This document shows positions 23,181 through 25,188 of a stretch of 25,188 bases of DNA, piece by piece (the first letter of the stretch is position 1; each line of letters opens with the position of its first letter). This stretch comes from Oscillospiraceae bacterium. GTDB lineage: Bacteria > Bacillota_A > Clostridia > Oscillospirales > Oscillospiraceae. The notes beneath the pieces are model-generated. The model had not been told where the DNA came from. It saw nothing but the letters and a program-made list of their open reading frames with translations, and ran no database searches. The position numbers and the translations under genes are program-made. Where the stretch lies: positions 1 to 25,188 of the forward strand of contig JAFUPG010000049.1 of assembly GCA_017481325.1 (NCBI GenBank), given 5' to 3'.

Positions 23181-23217
23181 CCATAGCAGAACAAAAAGCA
23201 AGAAGAAGGTGGAAATT

Positions 23218-23739
23218 ATGCAAAAATTGCAGCGCCTGTGTCTGGCTGCTGCACTGGCCGCTCTGTGCTGTGCCGCAACCTTTATCCATATTCCATACCC
23301 TTTGGGCTACCTGAACCTTGGGGATTGCATTGTGTTGCTGTGCGGTGTGCTGCTGCCGCCCCTGTGGGCCATGGCTGCGGCAGGAATCGGGTCGGCTCTG
23401 GCAGATCTGTTTCTGGGCTACGCCCTCTATGCCCCGGCCACCCTGCTGATCAAGGCGCTGATGGCGTTGGTGGTCGCTCTGTTTTGCCGCCGTCAGATCC
23501 GCCCCGTCCGTAGTCTGATGGGCGGCATCCTCAGCGAAGGCTGGATGGTACTGGGATATTTTCTCTACGAAACGCTGCTCTACGGTGCTGCTCCTGCCGC
23601 CCAGAGCGCCCTCAGCGTAAACCTGCCCCAGGGAGCGGTGAATCTGGCAGTTGCCGCTGTGCTGCTCCTGCTGCTGCAAAAAAGTAAGTTATTAAATAAA
23701 ATGAGAAAAGGGATTCATGATGAAGAGCGAACTGTATGA
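23218..23739 (+). CDS. ECF transporter S component
   Basis: Substrate-binding membrane subunit of an energy-coupling-factor vitamin transporter; 173 residues with about six hydrophobic segments. Family landmarks: HIPYPLGYLNLGD near the start, GIGSALADLFLGYALYAPATLLIKALM in the middle, and GYFLYETLLYG followed by the conserved NLPQGAVN near the end. No ATPase or T component lies alongside, so it would use shared subunits (group II). Divergence from a MocR-type regulator makes a vitamin B6 precursor the leading guess; this is context only. The start is ATG 23218 with AGAAGGTGG upstream, not the in-frame start at 23107 that overlaps the regulator start. Its end overlaps the next gene. Confidence 0.88.
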   Translation: MQKLQRLCLAAALAALCCAATFIHIPYPLGYLNLGDCIVLLCGVLLPPLWAMAAAGIGSALADLFLGYALYAPATLLIKALMALVVALFCRRQIRPVRSLMGGILSEGWMVLGYFLYETLLYGAAPAAQSALSVNLPQGAVNLAVAAVLLLLLQKSKLLNKMRKGIHDEERTV

Positions 23740-24265
23740 ACAGGCCGCTGCCGTGACCCGAGCCCTGGTAGAAAAGGCCAAGCTCCGCAAGGGACAGATC
23801 GTGGTTGTGGGCTGCTCCACCAGCGAGATCTGCGGCAGCCGCATCGGCACCGACTCCCGTCCCGAGGCCGCCGAGGCAGTGTTCCGTGGGATCTATGACG
23901 TACTGAAGGCCGAAGGTATCTACTTGGCCGCCCAGTGCTGCGAGCATCTGAACCGTGCCATCGTCACGGAGGCTGCGGCCGTTCCCTTTGCAGAGCCCGT
24001 GAACGTGGTTCCCCAGCCCAAGGCTGGCGGCTCCTTTGCCACCGCTGCCTATGCCGCCTTTGAGAACCCCGTGGTGGTGGAGCATATCCGTGCCCATGCC
24101 GGCCTGGACATCGGCGGCACCCTCATCGGCATGCACCTGAAAGAGGTGGCTGTGCCTCTGCGCCTGGGCATTGACCGTCTGGGCGAAGCCCTGCTGCTGG
24201 CGGCCCGTACCCGTCCCAAGTTCATCGGCGGCATCCGTGCCAAGTACAACGAGGAACTGCTGTAA
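23717..24265 (+). CDS. UPF0340 (YwlG/DUF436) family protein
   Basis: A 182-residue cytoplasmic protein of a conserved Firmicutes family with no established reaction. Recognisable segments: LRKGQIVVVGCSTSEICG near residue 23, GIYLAAQCCEHLNRA around 72, an AKGGSF-like VPQPKAGGSFATAAY around 98, and DIGGTLIGMHLKEVAVP around 130. It overlaps the ECF gene by 23 nt and shares TAATG with the next gene, so it belongs to the same operon. The start has two consecutive ATG codons (23717, 23720). Confidence 0.92.
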   Translation: MMKSELYEQAAAVTRALVEKAKLRKGQIVVVGCSTSEICGSRIGTDSRPEAAEAVFRGIYDVLKAEGIYLAAQCCEHLNRAIVTEAAAVPFAEPVNVVPQPKAGGSFATAAYAAFENPVVVEHIRAHAGLDIGGTLIGMHLKEVAVPLRLGIDRLGEALLLAARTRPKFIGGIRAKYNEELL

Positions 24266-24876
24266 TGAAGGATCTCCCCATTTTTCCCTGTCAGGACGGC
24301 ATGGCCTCCCTGATCCTCAGCGAGATCCCTTATAAAAGGGAAGCCTACATTCTGGTACGCTCGGTTTTTGGATCCCTGGACGGTCTTTTACGGGAGTGCG
24401 CCGCTTTTTGCCGCAGCGCCGGCGCAGAGAGGATCTATGCCGGAGGCGAGCAGGATTTTTCTGCCTACCCCGTCTATGCCCACATTGTGGAGCGCAGCCT
24501 GGACAAGGCATTGCTCCCCGAAACCGAGGCGGAGGCGGTTTTGACCACCGATCCCGAGTGGACAGAATTATACAACCGCAGCTTCCACCACGTCCACGGG
24601 GCGAAAACCTACCGCTCTACCCCGGAAAATGCCTATTTTATCCTGGAAAAGGGTCAGCGTATCGGTCTGGGGCAGCTCATTGACAACGAACTGGCAGCAG
24701 TGGCCAGCCTGTCACCGGGCTGCGGCGAGAAGAGCCTGATCGCCCTGGCAAAAGAGCTGCCCGTGGAAAAAATCCGCCTCCTCTGCGCCGAGGAAAATGC
24801 CCCTGCCACCCGTCTTTACGACCGCCTGGGCTTCTCCCGGGATCGGGTAAAGCGGATCTGGTATCAGTTAGGTTAA
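24265..24876 (+). CDS. GNAT-family N-acetyltransferase
   Basis: A 203-residue predicted acetyltransferase. The first half (about 1-95) is a degenerate GNAT-like lobe; the second half (about 100-203) shows the typical fold order: YFILEKGQRIGLGQL as the central strands, ELAAVASLSPGCGEKSLIALAKEL at the acetyl-CoA-binding segment, and the ending LLCAEENAPATRLYDRLGFS. The usual RxxGxG/A acetyl-CoA loop is altered to SPGCGEKSL. Substrate unknown. The ATG overlaps the upstream TAA, so it is coupled to the UPF0340 gene. A new promoter follows for the aldolase. Confidence 0.82.
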   Translation: MKDLPIFPCQDGMASLILSEIPYKREAYILVRSVFGSLDGLLRECAAFCRSAGAERIYAGGEQDFSAYPVYAHIVERSLDKALLPETEAEAVLTTDPEWTELYNRSFHHVHGAKTYRSTPENAYFILEKGQRIGLGQLIDNELAAVASLSPGCGEKSLIALAKELPVEKIRLLCAEENAPATRLYDRLGFSRDRVKRIWYQLG

Positions 24877-24883
24877 AAAACAC

Positions 24884-24911
24884 TTGCATTTCATAACTTT
24901 TGTGCTATAAT
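24884..24911 (+). promoter_or_regulatory. Promoter of the aldolase gene
   Basis: TTGCAT at 24884-24889, 16-nt spacer, TATAAT at 24906-24911 preceded by TGC (extended -10). Strong by eye, as expected for a glycolytic gene. Confidence 0.85.
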
Positions 24912-24950
24912 ATGGACGAAATCCAATAAAATATCAAAGGAGTTTACATT

Positions 24951-25188
24951 ATGCCTCTGGTAACTACCACTGAAATGTTCAAGAAGGCCTACGAGGGCGG
25001 CTACGCCATTGGCGCTTTCAACGTCAACAATATGGAGATCGTGCAGGGCATCACCGAAGCCTGCGCCGAGACCAAGTCTCCTGTGATCCTCCAGGTTTCC
25101 AAGGGTGCCCGTGCCTACGCCAACCACACCTACCTGACCAAGCTGGTTGAGGCTGCTGTCATCGAGAACCCCGAGATCCCCATCGCTC
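24951..25188 (+). CDS. fba: Class II fructose-1,6-bisphosphate aldolase, N-terminal part
   Basis: Cut by the window end after 79 codons. The start reads MPLVTTTEMFKKAYEGGYAI, then GAFNVNNMEIVQGITEACAE and SPVILQVSKGAR, the typical opening of class II (zinc-dependent) FBP aldolases of the fbaA/fba family, which split fructose 1,6-bisphosphate in glycolysis. The zinc ligands and the catalytic aspartate lie beyond the window. Its own promoter and AAAGGAG ribosome site mark a new transcription unit. A tagatose-bisphosphate aldolase is the main alternative. Confidence 0.9.
   Translation, partial: MPLVTTTEMFKKAYEGGYAIGAFNVNNMEIVQGITEACAETKSPVILQVSKGARAYANHTYLTKLVEAAVIENPEIPIA

Noticed and set aside
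23107..23217. N-terminal extension of the ECF S component
   Set aside because: It begins at the start codon of the divergent regulator and crosses the promoter region; ATG 23218 has a proper ribosome site and matches the family start.

Overview
The window looks like a chromosomal segment of a Gram-positive, probably spore-forming, gut-type member of the Clostridia (Oscillospiraceae-like). The basis is GC-rich codon use with AT-rich intergenic DNA, strong AGGAGG ribosome sites, textbook sigma-A promoters, lipoprotein substrate-binding proteins, an SLH-domain secreted protein, a YtvI-type membrane protein, an ECF transporter S component and a class II aldolase. This assignment is inferred from protein style, not from a marker gene. 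I see no rRNA, tRNA, phage, IS element or CRISPR array.

Layout. 1-595 is non-coding and repetitive: an interspersed-repeat-like segment, then two and a half ~100-nt tandem units, each with a small stem-loop, then a promoter. 596-5765 is a tight forward cluster: lysine biosynthesis (dapA, dapB), two aminoacyl-tRNA synthetases (hisS, aspS) and a small zinc-ribbon membrane protein, closed by a hairpin. 5942-8369 is a polar amino acid ABC transporter (binding protein, permease, ATPase) whose binding protein appears to be a natural circular permutant. A bidirectional terminator separates it from a convergent secreted transglutaminase-like/SLH protein (8424-9917, minus). A divergent promoter pair follows, one side driving a candidate ~160-nt structured RNA. 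Next come a WYL-domain regulator translationally coupled to sbcD and sbcC (10319-15194).

15195-15495 holds a strong promoter and a perfect 30-bp palindrome ahead of a TrpXYZ-like ABC transporter (15496-18253). The minus strand then carries a secreted-protein pseudogene with two frameshifts (18366-19431) and an ACT-domain protein plus NUDIX hydrolase operon (19555-20565). A YtvI-like permease (20665-21720) overlaps convergently the end of a MocR/PdxR-type regulator (21693-23108, minus) that has lost the PLP-binding lysine. Divergent from it is an ECF S component, a UPF0340 protein and a GNAT acetyltransferase (23218-24876). The window ends inside a class II fructose-bisphosphate aldolase gene with its own promoter.

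Most worth following up: the circularly permuted binding protein, the lysine-less MocR regulator with its divergent ECF vitamin transporter, the candidate RNA upstream of the WYL-SbcDC operon, and the 30-bp palindrome in the TrpX-like leader. No obviously new multi-gene defence or biosynthetic system is visible.
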